64,000 nucleotides of DNA from RPQJ01 sp963754535 (GCA_963754535.1 CAVWGG010000010.1:88464-152463); one strand, 5' to 3'; numbered from the stretch's first letter, positions 45,781 to 56,114 are shown. Notes: generated from the letters alone by a model not told the origin. Program-made: numbers and translations.

Positions 45781-47944
45781 CCTGCAGCCCGTCTCCGCAA
45801 ACGCACCGGGATCGCGCTCATGCGCGGCAGGCCGCTGAGCGGCTCGTAGTCGTTCTCGTCGTCGACCAGCGCCGCCGAGCTCGCGCTCAGCCCTGCGCCG
45901 ACCAGCGGGTCGAAGCCGTGCGCCATCGAGACGACGCCTTCCCGCAGTCGGGCGCGAACTGCAGGACCGCGTTCACCCGCCCCACCGATGATTCAATTTC
46001 GATGGCGCCGCCGTCTTCGAGGCCCAGTCGCAGCGCATCGGCCGGGTTGACGTAGGCCGGGTTGAACGGGCGCCTGCGCCGCAGCGCCGGCAAGTGATGC
46101 GCAACGGAGTTGTAGACCGCATGCTCGCGCCGACTCACCAGCAGCAACTCGATGGCGCCGTCGCTCGCCGGGACGCCGCCGCCTGCGCTCGACACGACCG
46201 CCGGCGAAGTCAGGCGCGCCGCGACCTGCTGCAACTGGTCCAGCATCGTGGCGTCGCCGAGCTGCAGTCGATGCGGCCAGTCAGCGTCCTTCGCTTCCGC
46301 GAATGGCTGCGGGTCGGGATACAGGTGCCCGTGCGGGTGCTGCTTGATCAGGTCGAGCGGCACGCGACTGCGGCGCACGAACTGCTCCATCAGCCCCTCG
46401 GTGGTCGGCGCGTTATCCATGTCGATCGGCTGGCCACGGTAGGCAAGCTTCAGTCCCATGCGCCGCGCGAGTTCGTAGAAGATGCGCCAGTCGGCCAGTA
46501 CCTCCGCTCCCTCGGGCGGCTCGATCAACCGCGGCTGGTACTGTGCGTACGGCTCCTGGTAGCCGATCGACAGCCCGTAGGTCGTGATTCCCTCGTTGCC
46601 GAACGACATCGCGGGCTCCTCGAGCCCGAATCGCGGGCCGAGGACGTAGTGCGCAAGCCGCCCCGTCGCCGAGACCTGCGGATCGACGACGACGAGCAGG
46701 TCGAGCGACTCGAGTGCACGGCGGGTCTTGGCCTGGTTGGGCCACGACAGCAGCGGATTGCCGCCGACGACGATCAGCGCGCGCACCTGGCCCTTCGCCC
46801 GGCGTGAGGATTTCGTCGGCCAGCGCCGACGTCGGCAGGCCGGCGGCAGTCTCGGTGAGACTGCGAATCCGGAGCCGCTGGCCCAGCCCCACCCCCGGCC
46901 GCGGCTTCTCGGCGCGCGCGACGCCTGAAAACTGGCGGAACAACACGCCGCGGTTTGGCAGCGACTCACCCGCACGGACCCAGCGCCCGCAGACCGTGTT
47001 GAGGGCGAGCACGAGGTAATCCATGAGCACGCCGTACGGCGCCATGCTCGGCCCGGTGCCGCTCGTGGCGTTGCCCCGCCGTGCCTTGGCGAACGTTCGC
47101 GCGGCATCGGCGATCTGCGCCGCCGGCACGCCCGACAAGCGGTGCGACGCGCTCCGGGGTGAACGGAGCCACGGCAGATCGCAGCGCTTCGAATCCCTGC
47201 GTTTCCGCTGCGACGAAACTGCTGTCCTGCAGGCCCTCGGCGAAGATCACGTTGAGCATGGCGGCCAGCAGTTCGACGTCGTGACCCGGCAGGCACTGCA
47301 GGTGGATGTCGGCCTTGCGCGCCGTCTCGGTGACGCGCGGGTCGATGACGATCAACTTGAGGCCGCCGCGCGCGCGCCTCGTGCAGTCGCTTCGCAGGAT
47401 TGAACGTCGGGATGCCGCCCCACATCGAGACCAGCGGGTTCGCTCCCACGAGCAGGCAGACATCGGCATCGGCGAACGCCTGCGGGCCCGCGCCCCACCG
47501 TCCGTGCAGGGCCATCGAGATCGGCTTGCCCGGCTGGTCGATGGTGGCGTTGCTGAAGCGCATCGGCGAGCCGATCGCGTCCATGAACGCGTCGCGCAGC
47601 ATCACGCCCGCCGAGCAGAAATGGCTGAAGGTGCCGCCGTACATCGCGACGGAGCGCGGACCATGCTGCGCAAGGATGCGCTGCAGGTCGGCGGCGATGC
47701 CGGTCAGCGCTGCGTCGAGGCCGATCGGCTGCAACGAGCCGCTCGCATCACGCCGCAAGGGGTGCAGCACGCGATTCGGATCGTAATGGAATTCGTGGAA
47801 GTTGCGTCCCTTGACGCAGCTGTACCCGTGATACACGGGGTTGTCGATGTCGCCGATGATGTCGACGACGCGGCCCTGCTCGATCGTGACTTTCAGGCCG
47901 CAAGTTGCGTGGCAGAAACGGCAGATGGCAGTCGTTTCAACCAC
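45777..47944 (-). CDS. Molybdopterin-dependent oxidoreductase (bis-MGD, N-terminal 4Fe-4S; four frameshifts)
   Basis: About 720 aa after correction, DMSO-reductase superfamily. N-terminal cluster ligands ICRFCHATCGLKV and SCVKG; then GGTFSHFCSAGVML, VCLLVGANPLVSMWGGIP, IVIDPRVTETARKADIHLQC, RALIVVGGNPLLSWPNQAKT and a molybdopterin-dinucleotide-binding C-terminal domain (LLVSRREHAVYNSVAHHLPA). Breaks are near 47378, 47135, 46798 and 45950. The last frame gives MAHGFDPLVGAGLSASSAAL and TAG at 45777-45779. GTG 47944 is the likely start; 47995 is possible. No partner FeS or membrane subunit is nearby, so the electron acceptor is unclear. Confidence 0.8.
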
Positions 47945-48021
47945 GGGGTGCTCCGCCGGGTGCAGGGCGGTAGGGCGGTGCGCCGTGAAGCGCACCGCCC
48001 GTCGCCGTCAGAAATGGGCCG

Positions 48022-50547
48022 TCAGAACTTGAAGGTGAAGTCGACGCCGTAGGTGCGCGGAGCACCGAACTGCGACACTTCCTCACCGAAGAACGAAATG
48101 ATGTTCGTCCGGTACAGTTCGTCGTTCAGGTTCTTGCCCCAGAGCGCAACCTGCCAGGGTGCGCCTTCCGGCGACAGGCCGACGCGAGCGTCGAGCAGGC
48201 CGTAGGAAGGCTCGGAGGCGATGTTGTCCGTCGCCCAGTACATGTCACTCTGCCACGTGTAGTTCACGCGGAAGTTGAGCGCCTTGCCCCAGCTGCCCAG
48301 GCCCATCGTGTAGTCGACGCCACCGCTGACCTGCGTCTCGGGCGTGCGCTGCATGCGGTTGTCCGAGCTGTCCAGCCGCTGTCCCGTGGTTGGATCGATT
48401 GCGGACTCGATGAAGTCCTTGTACTTCGCATCGACGTACGATCCCGACAGGGTGAACCGCAGGTCGTCGAGCGGCAGGAGCGAGAACTCGGCCTCGACGC
48501 CCTTGATCTCCGCGCTCGCCGCGTTGTCCGTGATGTTGCACAGGCACGCTGCGTTGGTCTGCGTGACCTGCAGGTTGGTGTAGTCCATGTAGAACACGTC
48601 GGCATTGATGCGGAAGCGGTTGTCCCAGAAGTCGGACTTGATGCCGATTTCGTAGTTCTTGGCTTCCTCAGGGTCGAACGGTGTGGTCGCCTGCGCTGGG
48701 TTTGCCGGCGTGTCGTCGAAGCCGCCGCCCTTGAAGCCTTCGGAGTACGTCAAGTACGTGAAGATTTCCGGGGTGATGGCCCACTCGAGGGTCGCCTGCG
48801 GCGTGACCTGCGTCCATTTCTCGCTGTAGTCGGTGGTGTACCCCGTGCCCGTGGAGTAGATCCACTGGTTGGGCGCGGTGCAGGTGGCCACCCCCGTGCC
48901 GCCGGTCGGCGTACGGATAATGGTGCCGTCCGGGGCGCGGCACAAACCTTCCATCGTCACGTTGGGGCGCGGGTCGTTCGGGCTGAACCGGTCGCCCGTA
49001 TCGACCACGAGGCCGCTCACCGTGCCGGTCTTTTCGTCGGACGTGTAGCGCACGCCAACGTTGAGCTTGAGGGTGTCCGTGAACTTGAAGCCCACCTGAG
49101 CGAAGGCCGCCATGTTCTCGTTCTCGCCGTCGTTCTCCCAGCGGTTCTCGCCGCTGAGCGTCGACAGCGGGTTGTTGCCGCCGGGGATGACCGCACCCAG
49201 GAAGTTCTCGCCGATGAACCGGTCGATCTTCTCGATGTTGTCGTTCTTGTAGTACACGCCGCCTATCCAGTCGAAGCGGCTGTCGCTGGGTTTCGACGTG
49301 AAGCGGAATTCCTGGCTGAACGAATCGGCATCGATGGCTTCGCCGACCGGCTGCGCGAACAGGAACTGCCCGTTGTTCGACGTTGCCGGTCGCGTGCCGT
49401 ACTTCGCGTTCATCCATGCGATGTACTTGGACCACTCGGCCACGCTCCAGCCGAGCGCCTCGGGGCCCGCGCCGGTCTGGTCGTACACCTGCTGGCTCTG
49501 CGCCGCACGGTAACCCGTCAGCGAGTTGAACGTGAAGAGACTGAAGTCCTTCTCGATGTCGAGCGTCACGCCATAGCCGTCGCGCTCCATGAACTGGTTG
49601 ATGCGCGGCTTGCCCTTGTACTGGATGCTCTGGGCGATGTTCTCGCGCGGATCGGTGATGCCGAGGTAGGCGCGCAGGTTGCTCCAGGGGCGCGTGCAGT
49701 TCGTGCGCAGGTAGCTCGTTTCGCACTCCTTCGTGCCGCCGTCCACCGCCACCGTGTTGATGCCGTTGGTCGAATCGTTTGAATAGTCAACGATACCGCG
49801 GACGCTCCAGCCGCTCTCGCCTGGCTCCCACAACAACTGGACTCGACCCTGGAACGAGTCGAGGTCCTCGACGTCGCGGTTGTGCAGCACGTCACGAGCG
49901 TAGCCGCTGCGCTTGCGCGCCTGGAAGGACGCGCGACCCGCCACGTCGTCGCTGAGCCCGCCGGTGACGTGACCCGCCGCCGTGATGGCATCGTAGTTGC
50001 CGAACGACAGCATCGCCTCGCCCGAGTTCTCGAACTTCGGCGCCGCGGTGATGACGCTGAGCGCGCCACCGACCACGTTCTTGCCGAGCAGCACGCCCTG
50101 CGGGCCGCGGATGACTTCGATGCGCTCGAGGTCGTAGAAGTCGAAGTTGTAGTCGCCGGTGCGGCCGATGTAGACGCCGTCGACGAACGTGCCGACGGAC
50201 GGATCCGCCGAGGGGGAGTCGAGTCGCGTGTTGGTGATGCCGCGGATGTTGAGTTCGAGGTCGAGCCCGGTCAGGGCCGTCAGCGAAAACGCGGGCACGC
50301 TGTTCGCGAGGTCGCCGACCGTGAAGATCTTGTCTTCCGCGAGCTTCTCGCCGGTGTAGGCGGAAATCGCGACCGCTGTGGTCTGCAGCGACGTCTCGCG
50401 GCGCTGCGCCGTGACGACGACCTCTTCGAGCCCATCTATGGTGGCTGCCCTTACCGGCATTGCGGCGGCCGCGGAAAGAACTGCCGTTACCGCGTAGGCG
50501 ATCGGAGATCCCCGACGGACGGATTGGCGCATGCGGTCGAATTTCAT
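48022..50547 (-). CDS. TonB-dependent outer-membrane receptor
   Basis: 841 aa, intact. Signal peptide region AYAVTAVLSAAAAMPVRAAT, plug start GLEEVVVTAQRRETSLQTTA, plug motif LERIEVIRGPQGVLLGKNVV, and a barrel ending in a terminal Phe (YGVDFTFKF). It belongs to the class abundant in sphingomonads and other degraders of hydrophobic compounds; the ligand is unknown. AGGGGGAC stands about 7 bp before the ATG. The molybdopterin oxidoreductase follows on the same strand. Confidence 0.92.
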   Translation of the reverse strand: MKFDRMRQSVRRGSPIAYAVTAVLSAAAAMPVRAATIDGLEEVVVTAQRRETSLQTTAVAISAYTGEKLAEDKIFTVGDLANSVPAFSLTALTGLDLELNIRGITNTRLDSPSADPSVGTFVDGVYIGRTGDYNFDFYDLERIEVIRGPQGVLLGKNVVGGALSVITAAPKFENSGEAMLSFGNYDAITAAGHVTGGLSDDVAGRASFQARKRSGYARDVLHNRDVEDLDSFQGRVQLLWEPGESGWSVRGIVDYSNDSTNGINTVAVDGGTKECETSYLRTNCTRPWSNLRAYLGITDPRENIAQSIQYKGKPRINQFMERDGYGVTLDIEKDFSLFTFNSLTGYRAAQSQQVYDQTGAGPEALGWSVAEWSKYIAWMNAKYGTRPATSNNGQFLFAQPVGEAIDADSFSQEFRFTSKPSDSRFDWIGGVYYKNDNIEKIDRFIGENFLGAVIPGGNNPLSTLSGENRWENDGENENMAAFAQVGFKFTDTLKLNVGVRYTSDEKTGTVSGLVVDTGDRFSPNDPRPNVTMEGLCRAPDGTIIRTPTGGTGVATCTAPNQWIYSTGTGYTTDYSEKWTQVTPQATLEWAITPEIFTYLTYSEGFKGGGFDDTPANPAQATTPFDPEEAKNYEIGIKSDFWDNRFRINADVFYMDYTNLQVTQTNAACLCNITDNAASAEIKGVEAEFSLLPLDDLRFTLSGSYVDAKYKDFIESAIDPTTGQRLDSSDNRMQRTPETQVSGGVDYTMGLGSWGKALNFRVNYTWQSDMYWATDNIASEPSYGLLDARVGLSPEGAPWQVALWGKNLNDELYRTNIISFFGEEVSQFGAPRTYGVDFTFKF

Positions 50548-50647
50548 CTAAGTCCCCCTGAGCGTGCGTTCGAACATCGTGACCTGGCGTCGTTCCCCCG
50601 ACGCTCCAGTCGCTTGCTTAACTAGACCGCCGTAGGCTACCCCGCTG

Positions 50648-51574
50648 CTAGGCTTGTCGCAAGTCTCCGACAACGCGAGCCTGGAAGTCCTCGTAGGATT
50701 CCAGCGCATCGCGGAACTCGCGGCAGATTCCTTCGATGCGCAGCGGAACGGCCACCAGTTGCGCGGACGCATCAATTGGCGCCCCCTGCCCGACGTAGAC
50801 GAGCGGATCCAGTTCGACCGTTGCGCTGCGGCGGGCCCAACCCCGGCCTGCAACGATCACCTGGCCATTGACCTTGGAATGCTCGCTCACCAGCATCGAA
50901 ACCAGCGGTGCGACGTGCTCGGGGGCCATCGTCGCGAGCACATCGGCATCGCGCGCATGTGCTGCCGTCATGCGTGTTGCGGCGTACGGCGCTATTGCGT
51001 TGCAAAACAAATCGCGCGCTGCACCCTCCTGTGCCAGGGAGCGGGCGAGGCCAATCAGCGCTGCTTTTGACGACGCATACGCCGAGAGACCGTGCAGCCC
51101 GTGGAGCCCGGCGGACGACGTCGAGACGAGGACCCGACCGTGCCCCGCCTCGCGCATGTGCCGCCATGCCGCGTGAGTCACGCCGAGCGTGCCGAAGAAG
51201 TTGACGTCGAAAATGCTGCGGAACGCATCGAGGTCAATCTTGTGGAAGGCGGCGTGCTGGTCGACACCGGCATTGTTGACCAGCACGTCGAGCCGGCCCC
51301 AGGTCGACAAGGCGTGCTCCACCATGCGTGTGCCGGCGCCGTCCGCGCAGACGTCTTCGTAGTTCGCCACGGCCTCGCCACCCGCCGCCAGGATCTCGTC
51401 GACGACACGGTCCGCGCTGCCCCGCCCTGCCGCATCGACTTCGCGGCGCCGGTTGTTCACGATGACGCGCAGGCCGTCGGCTGCAAGCCTGCGAGCGTAG
51501 GCCCGGCCGAGCCCAATGCCCGCTCCGGTGACGATCGCGACGCGGGGACCCGGACGGCCTTCGTGCTTGACCAT
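50648..51574 (-). CDS. SDR-family oxidoreductase of the multifunctional-enzyme type-2 / 17-beta-HSD4 kind
   Basis: 308 aa. VAIVTGAGIGLGRAYARRLA, VLVNNAGVDQHAAF, Ser in VLVSTSSAGLHG and Tyr-x3-Lys in LSAYASSKAALIGL. The C-terminal extension after the fold resembles (3R)-hydroxyacyl-CoA dehydrogenases of the MFE-2 group. ATG 51574 has AAGGAAAA about 10 bp upstream. It is divergent from the SnoaL-like gene, with a perfect 13-bp palindrome in the 73-bp gap. Confidence 0.85.
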   Translation of the reverse strand: MVKHEGRPGPRVAIVTGAGIGLGRAYARRLAADGLRVIVNNRRREVDAAGRGSADRVVDEILAAGGEAVANYEDVCADGAGTRMVEHALSTWGRLDVLVNNAGVDQHAAFHKIDLDAFRSIFDVNFFGTLGVTHAAWRHMREAGHGRVLVSTSSAGLHGLHGLSAYASSKAALIGLARSLAQEGAARDLFCNAIAPYAATRMTAAHARDADVLATMAPEHVAPLVSMLVSEHSKVNGQVIVAGRGWARRSATVELDPLVYVGQGAPIDASAQLVAVPLRIEGICREFRDALESYEDFQARVVGDLRQA

Positions 51575-51611
51575 TGCCACTTTTCCTTTCAGTCTTATTA
51601 CGCAAGTCTTG

Positions 51612-51624
51612 GGGCATGATGCCC
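51612..51624. promoter_or_regulatory. Palindromic operator candidate in a divergent promoter
   Basis: GGGCATGATGCCC is a perfect inverted repeat around one base, lying between the divergent SDR (start 51574) and SnoaL-like (start 51648) genes. Its position suits a repressor that controls both. Confidence 0.4.
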
Positions 51625-51647
51625 GAACACGCGGGGGAAACAACAGC

Positions 51648-52196
51648 ATGAGTACCGCCACCGGCGCGGCCGACGCCTTGCAGCTTCGACTCGAGCGCAT
51701 GCTCGCCCGGGACGAGATCCGGGAAGTGCTCGCGCGTTATGCGCGCGGCGTCGATCGGGCCGACGCCGACCTGCTGAAGTCCTGCTACCACCCGGACGCG
51801 ATCGAGGAGCACGGCGGCAACTACACGGGCAATGCCTTCGCCTACGTGGATGGCGCGGTGCCGCGCATCCGGCTCATGGGTGCAATGCAGCATCTGCTCG
51901 GCACCAGCCACATTGAATTCGACGGCGACGTGGCGTGGGTCGAAACCTACCTGTGGACGTTCGCCCGGTTTGCGGCGAACGGCCAATCCACGGACACGTT
52001 CACGGGCGGCAGGCTCGTCGACCGCTTCGAGCGACGCCAGGGCGAGTGGAAGATCGCCCACCGACGCACGGTGTTCGACTGGAACCGCGATACGCCGTCG
52101 AGCGAAGGCTGGTGCACCGGCCTGTTCGATCCGGCCAAGCCGGGCATGCACCTCGGTCGCAAGAACCCGAGCGACCTTTCGTACGACCGGTCCTGA
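51648..52196 (+). CDS. SnoaL_4-type NTF2-like protein
   Basis: 182 aa. LRLERMLARDEIREVLARYA, GVDRADADLLKSCYHPDAIE, a central VAWVETYLWTFARF and GGRLVDRFERRQGEWKIAHR are typical of SnoaL-like proteins of the bile-acid 7-alpha-dehydratase/scytalone-dehydratase type. It is likely a dehydratase or isomerase on a lipid or terpenoid intermediate. The CoA ligase follows 6 bp later in the same unit. Confidence 0.83.
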   Translation: MSTATGAADALQLRLERMLARDEIREVLARYARGVDRADADLLKSCYHPDAIEEHGGNYTGNAFAYVDGAVPRIRLMGAMQHLLGTSHIEFDGDVAWVETYLWTFARFAANGQSTDTFTGGRLVDRFERRQGEWKIAHRRTVFDWNRDTPSSEGWCTGLFDPAKPGMHLGRKNPSDLSYDRS

Positions 52197-52202
52197 GCAT
52201 CC

Positions 52203-54038
52203 ATGAACCCGGCCAAGGCACCGTTTCGCGCCACCTACTTTCCGCCGTCCGACATGCGCGTCGAACGGCGCGCCGACGGCACGCTCGTCGTCGAACCGGT
52301 CACTGAACTCGCGCCCTTCGTTCCCAACCTGCCGGCGCAACTGTCGGAGTGGGCGACGCGCGATCCCGACCGACCCTGCATCGCCGAGCGCGCGGGCAAG
52401 GGCGGCCCGTGGGTCGAGTACTCGTTCGGCCAGTTCAAGCACGCGGCGGATGCGGTCACGCAGTGGCTGGTCAACCAGGGCGTGCCGGCAGGCCGCTCGC
52501 TGTTGATCCTGTCCGGCAATTCGATCGCGCACGCGGTCGTGAAATTCGGCGGCATGGCCTCGGGCATTCCCGTCTGCCCGGTCAGCGCCAACTATTCGTT
52601 GATGCCCGGCGATTTCGGCCGGTTGCGGCACGTGGTGAACCTGGTCAAGCCGGCCGTCGTGTTCGCCGAGCAGACCGGCCTCTTCAAGCGCGCACTGGAG
52701 ACGGTCGATTTCGGCGATGCGATCGTGGTGACGGCGGATCCTGCCGCTCTCGCTCGCCCCGCCATCGCCTACGCCGACGTGCTGGCCACGACCGTGACAC
52801 CCGCCGTCGAGCGGGCGATCGCGGGCATCGACCCCGACGCACATTCCCTGTACATGCTGACCTCCGGCTCCACGAGCATGCCAAAGGCCGTGGTGCAGAC
52901 GCAGCGCATGGTCGCGGCGAACATCGCCCAGGCGCGACAGGTGCTCGCACAAACGGCGGGCTGGACCGAAACGATGCTCGACTGGCTGCCCTGGAGTCAC
53001 GTGTCGGGCGCGTGCAACCAGTTCGCCACGCTGTGCAGCGGCGGCCGGTTCTATATCGATGCGGGACGGCCCATGCCCGGGCTGTTCGAGGAGTCGCTGC
53101 GCAACATCAAGGAAATTCCGCCGAGCTTCCACATCAACGTGCCCTTCGGCTACGCGATGCTGGCCGATGCGCTCGAGCAGGACGCGGAACTGCGCACGCA
53201 ATTCTTCCGCAATCTCCGGCTGGCGCTGTACGGGGGCGCCGGCCTGCCGCAGGCGCTGTACGAGCGCTTCCAGCGCCTTGCCGTGGAGACCATCGGCGAG
53301 CGGATCTTTTTCACGACGGGTTACGGCGCCACCGAAACCACGTCGGGCTGCATGTCGATCTACTTCCCGACCGAAGAAGTGGGCATCGGGCTGCCGATGC
53401 CGGGCATGACGCTCAAGCTGGTGCCGAACGGGCCACGCTACGAGGTGCGTGTCCGCGGCCAGATCGTGACACCCGGCTACCTGTCCAACCCGGAGGTGAA
53501 CCGCGGCATCTACGACGAGGAAGGGTTCTACCGGACCGGCGACACCGCGCAACTCCACGATCCTGCCGACATCCAGAAGGGACTGCGGTTCGCCGGCCGG
53601 CTCGCCGAAGACTTCAAGCTCGGGACGGGCTCGTGGGTCGCGGCCGGCAAGTTGCGCGCGGAATTCCTGGAAGCCTTTGCGCCATTGATCGCGGACGTCG
53701 TGGTCTGCGGCGAGAACCTTTCGTTCGTGGCGATGCTCGCGTGGCCCAAGGTGCCGCTGACTCCCGAACTCGAGACCGAACTGCGAGCGCGACTGCAGGC
53801 GTTCAATACGGGGCGCGGCCTCAGCGAGCGCGTCGAGCGACTCAAGCTGCTGACCGAACCGCCGAGCGTCGACCAGCACGAAGTGTCCGACAAGGGCACG
53901 ATCAACCAGCGCGTCGCCCTCACCCGCCGTGCGGGCGACGTCGAACGGCTGTACGAAAGATCACCGGGTCCCGACATCATCCTGCCGGCCGGCACGGGCG
54001 CCCAAGGCAACAACTCACCTTCGAATGCGGAGCGCTGA
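52203..54038 (+). CDS. Feruloyl-CoA synthase-like AMP-dependent ligase
   Basis: 611 aa, intact. YMLTSGSTSMPKAVVQTQRM replaces the usual TSGTTG loop, as in feruloyl-CoA synthases. Also LDWLPWSHVSGACNQFATLC, the FFTTGYGATETTSGCMSIYF motif, EEGFYRTGDTAQLHDPADIQ and the C-terminal Lys in EVSDKGTINQRVAL. It activates an aromatic or other bulky carboxylate to its CoA ester. It is part of a run SnoaL - ligase - SDR - DUF1295 with gaps of 2-13 bp. Confidence 0.86.
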   Translation: MNPAKAPFRATYFPPSDMRVERRADGTLVVEPVTELAPFVPNLPAQLSEWATRDPDRPCIAERAGKGGPWVEYSFGQFKHAADAVTQWLVNQGVPAGRSLLILSGNSIAHAVVKFGGMASGIPVCPVSANYSLMPGDFGRLRHVVNLVKPAVVFAEQTGLFKRALETVDFGDAIVVTADPAALARPAIAYADVLATTVTPAVERAIAGIDPDAHSLYMLTSGSTSMPKAVVQTQRMVAANIAQARQVLAQTAGWTETMLDWLPWSHVSGACNQFATLCSGGRFYIDAGRPMPGLFEESLRNIKEIPPSFHINVPFGYAMLADALEQDAELRTQFFRNLRLALYGGAGLPQALYERFQRLAVETIGERIFFTTGYGATETTSGCMSIYFPTEEVGIGLPMPGMTLKLVPNGPRYEVRVRGQIVTPGYLSNPEVNRGIYDEEGFYRTGDTAQLHDPADIQKGLRFAGRLAEDFKLGTGSWVAAGKLRAEFLEAFAPLIADVVVCGENLSFVAMLAWPKVPLTPELETELRARLQAFNTGRGLSERVERLKLLTEPPSVDQHEVSDKGTINQRVALTRRAGDVERLYERSPGPDIILPAGTGAQGNNSPSNAER

Positions 54039-54040
54039 CG

Positions 54041-54800
54041 ATGGAAATCAAAGGCTGTGTCGGTCTCGTCACCGGCGGCAATCGCGGCATCGGCGAGGCT
54101 TTCGTCCGCGTGCTGCTGCGAATCGGGCGCACAGAAGGTGTACGCAGGCAGTCGCGATCCCGCGGCGGCGGCGCATCTCGTCGAGCAGTATCCGGGGCGC
54201 TGCGTTGCGCTTGAACTCGACGTCACCGATTACGACGAAGTTGCCAGGGCCGCCCGCGAATGCGGTGACGTCAACCTCATCGTCAACAACGCGGGCCTGT
54301 TCAGCAACCAGACGCTGCTCGGCGCAGCCGACATGTCAGTGGCGCGGCAGGAGATGGAAGTGAACTACTTCGGCACGCTGGCGATGTGCCGGGCGTTTGC
54401 TCCCGTCCTGGCCCGCAACGGCGGTGGCGGCATCATCAACGTCCTGTCGGCCGCCGCGCTCTGCCCGATTCCGAACATGGGCGGCTATGGACCGTCGAAA
54501 GCCGCGACTCGCAGCCTGAGTGGCTGCGTGCGCGCGGAACTCGCAGGCCAGGGCACCCAGGTGACCGCGCTGATCGTCGGCTCGGTCGATACGCGCATGG
54601 CCGCCCACGTCGAGGGCGGCAAGGAAAAGCCCGACGACATCGCACGCGCCGGCCTGCGCGCCGTGACCCGCGGCATCGACGAACTCGACACCGATCGCAT
54701 GGCCGTCGAGGTGCGGGCGGCGCTCGCGCTCGACCCGAAAGGCCTCGAGCGACGCATGGCGCGCATGCTGAACGTGCCCGTCATCCGCACCGGTCGCTGA
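54041..54800 (+). CDS. SDR-family oxidoreductase (frameshifted near residue 27)
   Basis: About 253 aa. The start MEIKGCVGLVTGGNRGIGEA is in one frame. After one extra base near 54120 it continues SGAQKVYAGSRDPAAAAHL, NLIVNNAGLFSNQTLLG, VEVNYFGT-like (MEVNYFGTLAMCRAFAPVLA), Ser in INVLSAAALCPIPNM and Tyr-x3-Lys in GGYGPSKAATRSLSG. It begins 2 bp after the ligase stop, so the two are cotranscribed. Confidence 0.8.
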
Positions 54801-54813
54801 GGTAGACGTCGCG

Positions 54814-55611
54814 ATGCCGTCCGACATCCTTTACCTGACGCTGATCTGTGCGGCGACGATTTTCGGCTTCTGGATCACGCTGTGGCTGATCAGCCTCGTG
54901 ATCAAGGACTCGAGCATCGGCGACCCGCTGTACCCGGTCGGCATGGCCATCACCGCCGGCGTGTTTTACCTGGTTTGCGATGGCAACCAGGAACGGCAGA
55001 ACCTGGTCATGGGGCTCACGCTGATCTGGGCCGCGCGTCTCGCGTGGCACATCGGGGCGCGGAACTGGGGCAAGGAAGATCCGCGCTACGCCAGGCTGCG
55101 CACCCATGCGGCCTCGCTCGGCCAGAACTACGCCTGGTACAGCCTCACGCACGTGTTCCTGTCGCTGGGCGCGGCCAGCGGCGTCGCCATCGCCTTCCCG
55201 CTCTTCCTGGCACAGCGCACACCGGAGCCCGCCTTGGGCGCCCTCGCCCTCGCCGGCACCGTGCTGTTCTTCATCGGGCTCACGCTCGAGACGGTGGCGG
55301 ACATCCAACTGCGCCGCTTCCTGCGCGATCCGTCCCATCACAACCAGGTCATGCGCAGCGGACTCTGGCGTTATTCGCGCCATCCGAACTACTTCGGGGA
55401 GTTCCTCGTCTGGTGCGGCTTTTTCCTGATCGCGCTGGAGACGCCGTGGGGCTGGCTCGCCATCGTGAGCCCGCTGACGCTGGCGTACATCCTGCTCGGC
55501 CCGCTCGGCATCGGGCTCGTCGAGCGCCGCATGCGCAAGAAGCGCCCCGAAGCCTTCGCCGACTACGAGCGGGCGACCAGCGCATTCATTCCCTGGCCGC
55601 CGCGCGGTTAG
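54814..55611 (+). CDS. DUF1295 (steroid 5-alpha-reductase C-terminal-like) membrane protein
   Basis: 265 aa, intact, with several membrane spans (ILYLTLICAATIFGFWITLW). NWGKEDPRYARLRTHAASLG, GLWRYSRHPNYFGEFLVWCG and VERRMRKKRPEAFADYERAT match the paralogue at 34850-35644 closely. The family is related to steroid 5-alpha-reductases and isoprenylcysteine methyltransferases; activity is unproven. It is the last gene of the unit starting at 51648 and overlaps the convergent SnoaL-like gene by 4 bp. Confidence 0.85.
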   Translation: MPSDILYLTLICAATIFGFWITLWLISLVIKDSSIGDPLYPVGMAITAGVFYLVCDGNQERQNLVMGLTLIWAARLAWHIGARNWGKEDPRYARLRTHAASLGQNYAWYSLTHVFLSLGAASGVAIAFPLFLAQRTPEPALGALALAGTVLFFIGLTLETVADIQLRRFLRDPSHHNQVMRSGLWRYSRHPNYFGEFLVWCGFFLIALETPWGWLAIVSPLTLAYILLGPLGIGLVERRMRKKRPEAFADYERATSAFIPWPPRG

Positions 55612-56114
55612 AACAACGCCGGGCGGTCGGCGAGCGCCTGCAGGTAGTCGGGCAGCGGCTCGCCGGCCTTGAGCCGGTCGAAGAGCGCGCGATCGAAGTA
55701 GTCGCGCCATTCGACGATGCGCGCGTCCTTGAAAGCGAGGATGCCGGCATAGGGCTGCACCACTCGACGTCCCTCGTTGGTCACGAAATCGTCGACCCCC
55801 TCCAGGAACACCCGGTTGCCGTTCGACGCAGTTTCGAAAATGCGCCACTTGATGTCGTTCATCTGCGCCGTGAGCTTGCCGGCGAACTCGCGCATCGCCG
55901 CCTTGCCGACGATGGGCGGGCTGCCGACGTGCGAGTGCCAGACGATGTCGTCGTCGATGTGGACCAGCATCCCTTCGAGGTCCTTGGCACGCCACGCAGT
56001 GATCATCTTCCGGGTGATCGCAAAATAGTCGTGTGCTGCAGTCGCAGCGACGGCAGAGCCGCCCGCCAGGAGGGGAACGGCCGCGCTGGCCTGCATGAAA
56101 AGACGACGATCCAT
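55608..56114 (-). CDS. Exported SnoaL/limonene-epoxide-hydrolase-like protein with Tat-like signal
   Basis: 168 aa. The N-terminus MDRRLFMQASAAVPLLAGGS has a twin-arginine motif and an Ala-rich hydrophobic stretch. The mature part has ITRKMITAWRAKDLEGMLVH, WHSHVGSPPIVGKAAMREF and ARIVEWRDYFDRALFDRL, the same core as the SnoaL-like protein at 43733. A periplasmic member of this family is less common. It is divergent from the ligase gene at 56247. Confidence 0.82.
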   Translation of the reverse strand: MDRRLFMQASAAVPLLAGGSAVAATAAHDYFAITRKMITAWRAKDLEGMLVHIDDDIVWHSHVGSPPIVGKAAMREFAGKLTAQMNDIKWRIFETASNGNRVFLEGVDDFVTNEGRRVVQPYAGILAFKDARIVEWRDYFDRALFDRLKAGEPLPDYLQALADRPALF

